DNA from: Oleispira sp964022115
GTDB lineage: Bacteria; Pseudomonadota; Gammaproteobacteria; Pseudomonadales; Oceanobacteraceae
Assembly: GCA_964022115.1 (NCBI GenBank)
Contig: CAXIBC010000033.1
Span: 1-26,990, forward strand
Length of the DNA: 26,990 bases
Direction of reading: 5' to 3'
The notes beneath the pieces were generated by a model. The model did no database searches, had not been told where the DNA came from, and saw only the letters and a list, made by a program, of their open reading frames with translations. The position numbers and the translations under genes were made by a program. Shown here one piece after another: positions 9,084-16,536 of this stretch. How positions within the stretch are numbered: the first letter of the stretch is position 1; every line of letters begins with the position of its first letter.

Positions 9084-10094
9084 TTAATCCCCTAATAAGT
9101 CATCAATATCTAAGGCTTCATCTGCGGGTGATTTATCATCCCAGAATGTGCCTAAACTACCTACGGGTGTACGGCTGCCGGTTGCTTCCGTCCATAGGCG
9201 ATCTGAAACGGCTAATACTTGCTGGGTAGCAACGATATCCAACATACGGTATTGAGGGTTAGGCGGTGTGGTTTTCACAGATTGAACATGGCGTCGAATC
9301 GCATCACGTAAACGCTCTTGGTTACCTGAGCCATCAGCAATCATCACTTCTACTGCTTGCGCTAGACGTACACCAGCCTCACCCGCCATATCACTGGCTT
9401 CTACCAATTCTTGCCAAGGATCAATGCCTTCGGGTGCATTATCAGGCATCATAGTCCAAACAGCCGCTTGCATCGCTTTTGGCATCCCCCACCAGCGCTT
9501 GGCATCTAAACACTGACTGCCACGAACTGATTTCATCGCAATATCTTTTGGTACACCCACTTCACCTTGGCCGCGTACATCACTCATTACAGCCTGTAGG
9601 CCACTAACTAAGCCTAACATCCAGAAAAATTCTTCTTCTTTGTCCATATCAGGGCAAGTCTCACCTGGCTCACCAAACTCAGCGACCAAATGTTGATAAG
9701 CTTTATATTGACGTTGTGCAGCCAGAGCAAATAAGCGCTTTTGACGAATTCGAGCATCTTTAGCTTCGTTGATATCTTGGGAGTTATAAGCGCGTAAGTA
9801 GGTTAAACCTTCTTCATTGGCTTCTGCTTCAGCACAAGCGCCTGCTTGCATATACATAGTGGTAGCAAGACGATCTGGAGTCCAGGTTAGCTCACTGAAC
9901 GAAAGCAACATCGGCGTCATGGCTTCACTCATCGCACAGCCCATTTGCGTATCATCCGTTTTCATAACGTATGGCATGGCGTAACTTTCAGAATAATCGT
10001 AGGCAAACCAGCCTGTCGTTCTATAAATGGAGCTACAGCCAGTCAAGGCGATGAGAATGGCAGCAACAATCAGTGCGCGAGTACTTTGGTACAT
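9084..10094 (-). CDS. Lipoprotein of TRAP cluster, possible TatT-like T component
   Basis: This 336-aa protein begins with a lipoprotein signal peptide, lipobox LTGC with Cys20, followed by SS, which does not suggest inner-membrane retention. The mature part looks almost wholly alpha-helical, with repeated helix-turn-helix stretches (for example QKRLFALAAQRQYKAYQHLVAEFG), several Trp and Cys, and an acidic tail. It is first in a three-gene unit ahead of the solute-binding protein and the fused QM permease. The same order, a helical lipoprotein followed by a binding protein and a fused QM permease, is known in Treponema pallidum (Tp0956-0958), where the TPR-type lipoprotein TatT trimerises and binds the P component. 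I cannot show TPR motifs by eye, so TatT equivalence is an inference from context. It could instead be an unrelated lipoprotein. Confidence 0.65.
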   Translation of the reverse strand: MYQSTRALIVAAILIALTGCSSIYRTTGWFAYDYSESYAMPYVMKTDDTQMGCAMSEAMTPMLLSFSELTWTPDRLATTMYMQAGACAEAEANEEGLTYLRAYNSQDINEAKDARIRQKRLFALAAQRQYKAYQHLVAEFGEPGETCPDMDKEEEFFWMLGLVSGLQAVMSDVRGQGEVGVPKDIAMKSVRGSQCLDAKRWWGMPKAMQAAVWTMMPDNAPEGIDPWQELVEASDMAGEAGVRLAQAVEVMIADGSGNQERLRDAIRRHVQSVKTTPPNPQYRMLDIVATQQVLAVSDRLWTEATGSRTPVGSLGTFWDDKSPADEALDIDDLLGD

Positions 10095-10185
10095 AGAGAA
10101 CCTCAGGAATGTAATTTTTTGTTATTTTGGCCTGCAATGATACAGTAATTAAGTCCCATTGCTAGCCCTAAGAAGCGCCACCTAA

Positions 10186-10213
10186 CTGCAAATTAATTGC
10201 AAATTATTTGCAA
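10186..10213. promoter_or_regulatory. Three phased TGCAA boxes upstream of TRAP cluster
   Basis: CTGCAA (10186-10191), TTGCAA (10197-10202) and TTGCAA (10208-10213) repeat at exactly 11-bp intervals, separated by ATTAA and ATTAT. Adjacent boxes form dyads, because TTGCAA is its own reverse complement. The element is 92-119 bp upstream of the lipoprotein start. This looks like an operator bound by a dimer or oligomer on one DNA face. The regulator is unknown. Confidence 0.4.
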
Positions 10214-10275
10214 GCCCTAGACAATTTTCCAGTAGACGACTTTTATCAACAACATAAAAATATAAACATCCGTTC

Positions 10276-10307
10276 AATAGGGGTACTCCTGTCAAAGGCC
10301 CCCTATT
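10276..10307. other. Inverted repeat between DUF2147 gene and TRAP cluster
   Basis: AATAGGGG (10276-10283) pairs perfectly with CCCCTATT (10300-10307) around a 16-base loop. It is about 80 bp downstream of the DUF2147 stop and could end that transcript, but the minus-strand side lacks a U-run, so a factor-assisted terminator or an operator is equally possible. Confidence 0.4.
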
Positions 10308-10386
10308 TTACTCCTAATACACCTCTCATTATATTAAGCCCAACCTCATAGTTTTCTCATTATTCTTGCATAGGTTTAGGCAGTAT

Positions 10387-10833
10387 TTATTGCGCTGCCC
10401 GCTGCCAAGTCTGCGAACGGCCAAACATTGCAATACCAACATAACCTCTGACTTCTAATTCGTGCGGGTCATCCCCTATGGTGATATGACTGTTATAAAC
10501 TTTACCTGACTCAGGGTCTAATAATTGACCCTCTTGCCATTCACCCAAGGCTGTATTTTTGGCACCCCAGATAAATGTCATACCTTCTATTGGCTGATTT
10601 TTATGTTCACCTTCGCAGGCTCCACACAAACCATTACCATCATGTTTTTGCAATACTTGGCTGATTTTTCCATGCATAGTACCGTCTTGAGCTAGGGAAA
10701 GTATGACTAAACTTTTCACTTCCCCCGTATCCTCATCTAATGTATGCCAAGCGCCTAAAGCAGGATCTTGAGACCAAGAAGTACTCGATACCAATAGCGA
10801 AAGTGCTAATACACTCCAAGTTAAAATGTTCAT
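10387..10833 (-). CDS. DUF2147 family secreted protein
   Basis: This 148-aa protein has a signal peptide of about 21 residues ending SWS before Gln. The mature part shows the DUF2147 pattern: an opening LGAWHTLDEDTGEVKSLV, a DGTMHGKI strand, a CGAC pair within GLCGACEGEHKNQPIEGM, FIWGAKN, and LLDPESGKVYNSHI. Members are small periplasmic or secreted beta-barrel-like proteins of about 120-150 aa with no established biochemical activity. A Shine-Dalgarno AAGG sits seven bases before the ATG. It is a single gene, divergent from the PhoH gene and not obviously tied to the TRAP cluster behind it. Confidence 0.88.
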   Translation of the reverse strand: MNILTWSVLALSLLVSSTSWSQDPALGAWHTLDEDTGEVKSLVILSLAQDGTMHGKISQVLQKHDGNGLCGACEGEHKNQPIEGMTFIWGAKNTALGEWQEGQLLDPESGKVYNSHITIGDDPHELEVRGYVGIAMFGRSQTWQRAAQ

Positions 10834-10926
10834 TTTTATACCTTTTAAATTCGTTAATGCATTTTACCTTGCTGCCTTATAGTTACAATTTAAATAAAGA
10901 ACACTTGCTAAATATTAAATAAAAAC

Positions 10927-10942
10927 TTGGCAATATAGCCAA
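10927..10942. promoter_or_regulatory. Dyad TTGGC-N6-GCCAA before phoH-like gene
   Basis: The 16-base element TTGGCAATATAGCCAA is a near-perfect palindrome, about 100 bp upstream of the PhoH start in the space shared with the divergent DUF2147 gene. It could be a dimeric regulator site. I cannot name the protein. Confidence 0.3.
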
Positions 10943-11042
10943 TTAGGGGCAGACTGAATTGTGGGGCCTTGATGGAATAAGCGCACCAACGACTTATTCA
11001 ATCATCAGCTCCTCTTCCGTTTCAGGCTTAGAGGTAATTTGC

Positions 11043-12422
11043 ATGGCAGCACAAAAATCCGCTCACAAGCTTTACGTACTCGATACCAACGTCCTCATTC
11101 ATGATCCCAGCGCCATTTTCAAATTCCAAGAGCATCAGGTTGTCATACCTATGATTGTATTGGAGGAGCTCGACAAATTGAAAATGGGAAAGCAATCCAT
11201 CGCCGCAGATTGCCGTGAAGCGATTCGAAAAATTGATCGCATAATTGGGGAGGCCAGCCCAGTCGAAATCGCAAACGGGGTGCCTATTCTCAGAGATGAT
11301 GGTGATACCTTAGGCACATTTTCCATCTTATTAGATAGCTTTGATCAACCCTCTAAAGTCTTACCTACCAATCTAAACGACAATAAAATCATTAATAGCT
11401 TAGTAAAGCTGCAACAAAACCAACCACGCCGAGATGTCACCCTCATCACCAAAGACATTAACATGCGCCTCAAAGCAAAAGGCTGTGGCATAGCCGCGCA
11501 AGATTATTACAATGACCAATTACTCTCTGATGTCGATTTATTAGAGCAAGGCTTTCATTCATTAGAGGGCTCGTTCTGGACAGAGCAGGAGCAAGTAGAA
11601 ACTTTCCACGATGCAACCGGCACCTACCACAAAGTTAAAAAAGAAGTTTTACCGGAAAATGTACACCTCAACCACTTTATCATTGATGAACAAGAATTTG
11701 TTGGCCGTATAACCGCCATAGATGATGAGTTTGTAACTCTGCTGGATCTTCCTAAAGAGCACCTCATGCATCAACAGGCTTGGGGACTAAAGCCCAGAGA
11801 TACCATTCAAGCACTGGCGTTAAATTTATTATTAGACCCTAATATTCATCTAGTAAGCCTAACGGGCCAAGCAGGCTCAGGAAAAACAATTTTAGCACTC
11901 GCCGCCGCCATTGAAATGACGGTCGCTCAGCAGCAATTCAAACGCATTATCGCAACTCGCAGTACTCGAGGATTAGACGAAGATATAGGTTATCTACCCG
12001 GTACCGAAGCAGAAAAGATGGAACCTTGGTTAGGTGCCATTACCGATAACCTAGAAGCATTACACTGTGATGATGATAATGCCCCAAGTAGTGTTGATTA
12101 CATACTGCAAAAAGTGCCTTTGCAGTTTAAGTCACTGAATTACATTCGTGGCCGCAGTTTCCAGCAAAGCTTGATCCTTATCGATGAATGTCAAAACCTA
12201 ACCCCTCATCAAATTAAAACCATTATTACCCGAGCGGGAACGGGAAGTAAGGTCATTTGCTTAGGTAATTTATCGCAAATTGATACACCCTATTTGAGCC
12301 CAATCAGTACCGGCTTAACTTACCTAGTAGAACGTTTTAAAGATTTTCCTTATGGAGGAACCATCACACTACAAGGATCGCCACGTTCTATCTTGGCCGA
12401 ATACGCAGAAAACCACTTATAA
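11043..12422 (+). CDS. PIN domain-PhoH ATPase (PhoH2 type)
   Basis: I place the start at the ATG at 11043, with GAGG at 11031-11034 eight bases before it, giving 459 aa. The frame stays open upstream to a TTG at 10959, but that extension looks non-coding. Residues 9-18 (KLYVLDTNVL) open a PIN nuclease domain with the metal-binding Asp14 and Asn16, and the domain runs to about residue 150. The C-terminal half is a PhoH P-loop NTPase: Walker A GQAGSGKT at 275-282 and Walker B LILIDECQN with Asp381-Glu382. PIN-PhoH (PhoH2, YlaK-like) proteins have been reported to combine RNA-unwinding ATPase and RNase activities. In mycobacteria phoH2 has a small upstream antitoxin gene. I see no such small ORF directly upstream here, so a stand-alone RNA-processing role is more likely. 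Confidence 0.92.
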   Translation: MAAQKSAHKLYVLDTNVLIHDPSAIFKFQEHQVVIPMIVLEELDKLKMGKQSIAADCREAIRKIDRIIGEASPVEIANGVPILRDDGDTLGTFSILLDSFDQPSKVLPTNLNDNKIINSLVKLQQNQPRRDVTLITKDINMRLKAKGCGIAAQDYYNDQLLSDVDLLEQGFHSLEGSFWTEQEQVETFHDATGTYHKVKKEVLPENVHLNHFIIDEQEFVGRITAIDDEFVTLLDLPKEHLMHQQAWGLKPRDTIQALALNLLLDPNIHLVSLTGQAGSGKTILALAAAIEMTVAQQQFKRIIATRSTRGLDEDIGYLPGTEAEKMEPWLGAITDNLEALHCDDDNAPSSVDYILQKVPLQFKSLNYIRGRSFQQSLILIDECQNLTPHQIKTIITRAGTGSKVICLGNLSQIDTPYLSPISTGLTYLVERFKDFPYGGTITLQGSPRSILAEYAENHL

Positions 12423-12467
12423 CAAATGCCCTAGCGTTCATCACATCCATAAAATAGGTGGGCGCTT

Positions 12468-12489
12468 ACAAACCTTCGTAAAGGTTTGT
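12468..12489. other. Strong hairpin without U-tract, after phoH-like gene
   Basis: ACAAACCTT (12468-12476) and AAGGTTTGT (12481-12489) form a perfect 9-bp stem with a CGTA tetraloop, 46 bases past the PhoH stop. No T-run follows on the plus strand and no A-run precedes, so it is not a typical intrinsic terminator. It could be a 3'-end stabilising hairpin or a dispersed repeat. Confidence 0.45.
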
Positions 12490-12590
12490 CCATAGCGATA
12501 CTTCATTAACTTGCACAGGGCTTGAGCCGACATAAATATTGAAAAACGATGTGGATATTTAAGGTCCTTAATGCCTTAAAATACAAGCAT

Positions 12591-12920
12591 CTAGGCAGTT
12601 GGGGTGATGTTCTTAACATTCTTCGCGGTAAAATAAGCAAAGCCCCCTTCCAAATCTCCAACTTCAACACGATGAGGTGATAGAGGAGAGCTTTTCAAAC
12701 TTGCAACATATACCCCTTTAGACGTTATAAGGTTCTTTTCTATATCGTTAAAATGCGGTTGAGAAAAGGCGAAGGTTTGACGTTCACAGCCTCTTTCTAA
12801 GGTTAGAATAAGTTGCGCATCAGCTAATTCGTTAGCACGTGAAAAGTTCACGTAAGTAACCTGATACTCTTCTTCAAATTCGTATAAATAACGTCCGACT
12901 TGCTGGCGACTAATGCTCAT
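12591..12920 (-). CDS. Hypothetical protein, 109 aa
   Basis: I do not recognise this protein. It starts at an ATG with AGG about a dozen bases upstream and has no signal peptide or membrane segment, so it is likely cytoplasmic. The N-terminal half is mixed charged, with a Tyr-rich stretch (RYLYEFEEEYQVTYVNF). The C-terminal half reads as beta strands (KGVYVASL, HRVEVGDLEGGFAYF). Codon use is like its neighbours and it faces the PhoH gene convergently, with 168 bp between. The balanced composition and continuous frame suggest a real gene, but no function can be assigned. Confidence 0.6.
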   Translation of the reverse strand: MSISRQQVGRYLYEFEEEYQVTYVNFSRANELADAQLILTLERGCERQTFAFSQPHFNDIEKNLITSKGVYVASLKSSPLSPHRVEVGDLEGGFAYFTAKNVKNITPTA

Positions 12921-13269
12921 GTGAATAAACTACCTATAAAAAACAAATGATTCACTATAAGTATTAGTTAGTATTTTTACCCTTTTCAAACCAAAATAAC
13001 AGAAAACTACAGACCATTTTAACGCGTCATTTTTCAGTTGTATTTTTTCCTATTTTCACATTATTTAAAGTCACTTTGTTACTTTCTTATACTTTTTCAC
13101 TCTTAGCTTTCTCAGCTAAATGTATGATTTCAAGCGGATTTTTCTAACTTAGTTAGTTTAGTCAATAAAAAAATGTTTATAGACTAATCCAATATAACGA
13201 CTTTCACCGTATCTAGATTAACTTATATAAATGTATACTCTATTTAATCACACCGTCGAAATCTTATTT
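12921..13269. other. AT-rich intergenic region before chelatase gene
   Basis: This 349-bp region is very AT-rich with many T-runs. It holds a small hairpin, TTAGCT / AGCTAA (13103-13119), and several TATA-like boxes near 13222-13230 that could serve the chelatase promoter. I see no gene, no riboswitch fold and no larger repeat. Confidence 0.5.
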
Positions 13270-13662
13270 ATGAATACTAAAATTGCCAATATTTTATTAG
13301 CCCACGGCAGCCGCGACCCACAGTGGCAAATTCCCTTTAAAGAAATGACCCAAACCATCAGGCAACAAGGGACCCTTGCTCATCCCGACTCACCGGCCGA
13401 AGTCGTTATTGAGCTTGCGTATATGGAACTGTGTGAACCGAGCTTAGAGCAAAGCTGTGCACTACTTGCTCAGCAAGGCTTTAATCTCATCAACATTTAT
13501 CCTGTATTCTTCGCCGCCGGAAAGCATTTACGTATCGACGTGCCCAAGCAGCTAGCCGCGATAGAAGCAGAATTAGGCTTGCAAACCCGATTACATCCTC
13601 CAGTCGGCCAAGAAAAAACCGTGCAAGAGGCCATTACCCAAGTCATTCTAAAGAGGCTTTAA
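13270..13662 (+). CDS. CbiX-type small chelatase (sirohydrochlorin family)
   Basis: I choose the ATG at 13270, giving 130 aa, because the family begins directly with the first strand (here NTKIANILLAHGSRDP). An in-frame ATG at 13231 adds 13 residues without support, and neither start has a strong ribosome site. The protein is a single-domain class II chelatase: His12 in LLAHGSRD and His86 in FFAAGKHLRID match the two metal-binding histidines of CbiX-small and SirB proteins. Such enzymes insert Co, Ni or Fe into sirohydrochlorin-type tetrapyrroles, usually as homodimers. No other cobalamin or siroheme gene is in the window. The next gene, 109 bp on, is a TonB-dependent receptor, which suggests a link with metal or cofactor uptake. 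The metal specificity cannot be told. Confidence 0.8.
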   Translation: MNTKIANILLAHGSRDPQWQIPFKEMTQTIRQQGTLAHPDSPAEVVIELAYMELCEPSLEQSCALLAQQGFNLINIYPVFFAAGKHLRIDVPKQLAAIEAELGLQTRLHPPVGQEKTVQEAITQVILKRL

Positions 13663-13771
13663 CTGACGGTTAGGCGGCCTTACAGATCGAGCATTATTGC
13701 CGTTGATTTATAACCTAAATCTGTATTAACTGTGATGCATCTATTAAAACGACTTTCGCTAAGGACTGCAC

Positions 13772-15820
13772 ATGTCTCGTTTACTTGCCCATACACTAAG
13801 CTCAATAAGCTTAGTGGTTGTTTTATTCAGCAAGGTTAGTTATGCCAATAATGAAGCTGAGCTGGATACCATTCGCATCACTGCCAAGGATGATCCGCTT
13901 AACCAGATTTCAACCCAAAAACTATTACGCATACCTGGTGCAGGCAACGACCCGTTAAGAGCCATCGAGGCATTACCTGGGGTAACGTTTACTACAGGTC
14001 GTAGAGCTGAGCCGGCAGTACGAGGATCGTCGCCCGATGATAACCGTTACATAATCGACTTCATGCCAGTATTAAACATCTTCCATTTTGATGGCTCTAG
14101 CTTATTAAACGATAATGTCATCGAAGACTTTAAACTAGAAGCGGCCGCGTTTGATGCTCAATACAATGATGCCACTGGGGCGGTCATTGAGGCGAATTCA
14201 CGAGCACCTTATAATGATAGAAAACAAGCCGTATTAGATTTTAGCCTATTGAAAGCGGGCATTTTATTAGAATCCCCTATTGCTGAAGATTCAGCAGCCT
14301 ACCTCTCTATTAGACAGAGTCTTATTCACTTATACATTGAAAATTTATTGGATGATGAAGACTTTCAATTTACCACTGTGCCTGAATACTATGATTACCA
14401 AGCTAAATATCAGCTGCAGCTTTCTGGCAGCGATTATTTAAGTATTCAAGCCTTAGGTTCGCGGGATAAAGCTGGCTTATTATTTAACCAAGATTCAGAC
14501 GAGGTTAAGAAAGATCCTGGCCTAAGTGGTGGCATTAAATTTAACTCTTATTTTCATTCCCAAGGACTACTCTTAGAAAATACCTTATCTGAAACTACGC
14601 GGCTAAAAACCGGCTTTTCTCACATGCTGAGTGATTTTTCTTTAGGCCTAGGCTTAGATAATAACCTTAAAGCTTCTTCTAATGACTATACCCTAAAATC
14701 TCACCTCAGTAAGGATATCAACCTAGAGCATACTCTACGAACAGGTATCGATGTGCTTGTGCGCCATATAGATTTCTTCGGAGATTTTACCGCCCCTCCT
14801 TGTGATGAGTTTCAACCGGACTGCCGCTTAGTCGATGGCCAAGAACAGATTGTGCAGGGGGATAACCTCAAAATATATAATTACGATATCTTTCTTGCCG
14901 ACGATTGGTTTGTTAGCCCAAGACTCACATTAACCCCAGGCATACAGTGGTCTTATGATGATTATTCGCAACAGACCTTTCTCCAAGGAAAATTCAGACT
15001 GCGCTGGGAATTAATAGACTATTGGTGGATCAATGGTGGCTGGGGCCAATACCATAAATTTACCGATAATTTTGGTGAAGTAGCGAAAGGCTTTGGTAAT
15101 CCAGATTTAAAACAATCGACTTCAGAACATTTTATTCTAGGAGTTGAGCATCAATTAGATGAAACCACCTTAATAAAAGTTGATACCTACTATAAAACCT
15201 TTGCTGATCTGGTCATTGCTCGCGCTGATAAAGAAACGGTTTATCCTGAACTCAGTGAAGAGGAGTATCAAGCTCTACCACGCTATACCAATGACGCCGA
15301 CGGCGATGCTTATGGTATTGAACTTTTCCTCAACAAATCTTTCAGCGCAGGCTGGTACGGTTGGTTATCACTAGCCTACTCAGAGACTCGTCGCCATAAT
15401 AAGTTAACCCATGAAGATTTTAAGTACGCCTATGATCAGCCTTGGATCATCAACCTAGTATCCAGTCATGAATTAAATAAGCATTGGAGTATAGGCTTCA
15501 AATGGCGCTATCAAAGTGGACAACTAATCACCCCCATCATAGGTACAAACCCTAGCTCAAATCCAGACTACCCCGAGCTAGTAGACCCAGTTTATGGCGA
15601 TCTTAATTCAAAGCGCTTACCCGACAGCCATAAACTCGATGTACGTTTAGATCGAAATTATCAGTATCAAGGTTGGAATATGGATTTATATTTTGAAATT
15701 TTGAATCTATACAATCACGACAATGTCAGTGGCTATAAATACAACGCCGATTACACTGAAAAAGAAGATATAACAGGGCTTCCAACCATACTCTCATTTG
15801 GCATTAAGGCTAATTTATAA
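13772..15820 (+). CDS. TonB-dependent outer-membrane receptor
   Basis: This 682-aa protein has a signal peptide of about 25 residues ending SYA. A TonB-box-like LDTIRITA lies at 31-38, followed by a plug domain to about residue 150 (AIEALPGVTF, AVRGSSPDDNRYIIDFMPV). The rest is a long beta-barrel with alternating aromatic strands, ending ILSFGIKANL. It imports a ligand across the outer membrane using TonB-ExbBD energy. The ligand is unknown: no FecA-like signalling extension is present and no siderophore genes are near. The upstream chelatase hints at a metal or tetrapyrrole, but many such receptors take other ligands. Translation is supported by TAAGGA eight bases before the ATG. No Fur box or B12 riboswitch is evident in the 109 bp upstream. 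Confidence 0.88.
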   Translation: MSRLLAHTLSSISLVVVLFSKVSYANNEAELDTIRITAKDDPLNQISTQKLLRIPGAGNDPLRAIEALPGVTFTTGRRAEPAVRGSSPDDNRYIIDFMPVLNIFHFDGSSLLNDNVIEDFKLEAAAFDAQYNDATGAVIEANSRAPYNDRKQAVLDFSLLKAGILLESPIAEDSAAYLSIRQSLIHLYIENLLDDEDFQFTTVPEYYDYQAKYQLQLSGSDYLSIQALGSRDKAGLLFNQDSDEVKKDPGLSGGIKFNSYFHSQGLLLENTLSETTRLKTGFSHMLSDFSLGLGLDNNLKASSNDYTLKSHLSKDINLEHTLRTGIDVLVRHIDFFGDFTAPPCDEFQPDCRLVDGQEQIVQGDNLKIYNYDIFLADDWFVSPRLTLTPGIQWSYDDYSQQTFLQGKFRLRWELIDYWWINGGWGQYHKFTDNFGEVAKGFGNPDLKQSTSEHFILGVEHQLDETTLIKVDTYYKTFADLVIARADKETVYPELSEEEYQALPRYTNDADGDAYGIELFLNKSFSAGWYGWLSLAYSETRRHNKLTHEDFKYAYDQPWIINLVSSHELNKHWSIGFKWRYQSGQLITPIIGTNPSSNPDYPELVDPVYGDLNSKRLPDSHKLDVRLDRNYQYQGWNMDLYFEILNLYNHDNVSGYKYNADYTEKEDITGLPTILSFGIKANL

Positions 15821-15993
15821 CTCAAAAATTCAAGCTTCAATGATCGAGATTGGCAGAGTTTCGCTTAAAAATCTCATTGATTATTCCATCAATTATCGCC
15901 ATGATTACCCATGTTACGTGCAATCTAAATCAGTCTAATATTGCCCGTAGCATGTTTTCATCACGATAATAATAAAAGAAGTAAGGATTACTA

Positions 15994-16449
15994 ATGACCG
16001 ACTTATACGACTATCCAGTAGTCATCGAAGTCCCTGTCGCTTGGGGTGAGATGGATTCGTTTAAGCATGTAAATAATGTAAATTATTTTCGCTATTTTGA
16101 AAGTGCTCGAACTAAATATGTTGAAGAGCTGAAAATTCTCGATTTTATGCACGATTATGCCAAAGGACCGATTCTATCGGAAACGTCCGCTAAATTTTTA
16201 GCCCCTGTGAATTATCCAGATACACTTTCCGTTGGCATCCGCAGCATAAAAGCCCAAGGAGGTAAGCTGATTCAAGAGTACGCTATATGGAGTCAGCAGC
16301 AGTCCAGGTTAGTCACGAAAGGTGAAAGTACTATGCTCTTTTTCGATTACAAACTTGGCAGAACCTGCGACATCCCTGCCGAGCTCGCCAAGCGCATGGT
16401 TAAGTTAGAACCTTTATTAGCCAAGTCTCTACAGCCTATGAGCCTATAA
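15994..16449 (+). CDS. 4HBT hotdog acyl-CoA thioesterase
   Basis: This 151-aa protein is a hotdog-fold thioesterase of the YbgC/FcbC (4-hydroxybenzoyl-CoA thioesterase) group. The motif WGEMDSFKHVNNVNYFRYFE near 17-36 carries the family's catalytic Asp21 and the HVNN turn, and SAKFLAPVNYPDTL continues the helix-strand pattern. It would hydrolyse acyl-CoA thioesters in the cytoplasm. The length is typical and no extra domain is present. TAAGGA precedes the ATG by seven bases. It stands between a TonB receptor and a LysR gene on the same strand. An 87-bp gap to the LysR gene allows, but does not prove, co-transcription. The acyl specificity is unknown. Confidence 0.9.
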   Translation: MTDLYDYPVVIEVPVAWGEMDSFKHVNNVNYFRYFESARTKYVEELKILDFMHDYAKGPILSETSAKFLAPVNYPDTLSVGIRSIKAQGGKLIQEYAIWSQQQSRLVTKGESTMLFFDYKLGRTCDIPAELAKRMVKLEPLLAKSLQPMSL

Positions 16450-16462
16450 TATAATCCCTTTA

Positions 16463-16491
16463 GAGGGTTGTTTTATTTCTATTCAACCCTC
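16463..16491. other. Hairpin after thioesterase gene
   Basis: GAGGGTTG (16463-16470) pairs with CAACCCTC (16484-16491) around a T-rich 13-base loop, 14 bases past the thioesterase stop. A competing smaller stem CCCT/AGGG (16456-16467) is followed directly by TTGTTTT, so one of the two could act as a weak terminator before the LysR gene. Confidence 0.4.
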
Positions 16492-16536
16492 ACATTAGCT
16501 ACTAACCAGTGTAATAAAGCCTAGGGCGAAACAAGA

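Noticed and set aside
10959..11042. Longer PhoH start at TTG 10959
   Set aside because: The extra 28 codons match nothing in the family, while the ATG at 11043 has GAGG at the proper distance and begins right before the PIN domain.
12423..12590. tRNA or small RNA gene between PhoH and the 109-aa gene
   Set aside because: There is one simple hairpin but no cloverleaf, no CCA end and no T-arm motif.
13663..13771. Cobalamin riboswitch before the TonB receptor
   Set aside because: The space is 109 bp and shows no B12-box or multi-helix pattern; the known riboswitch needs about 200 bases.
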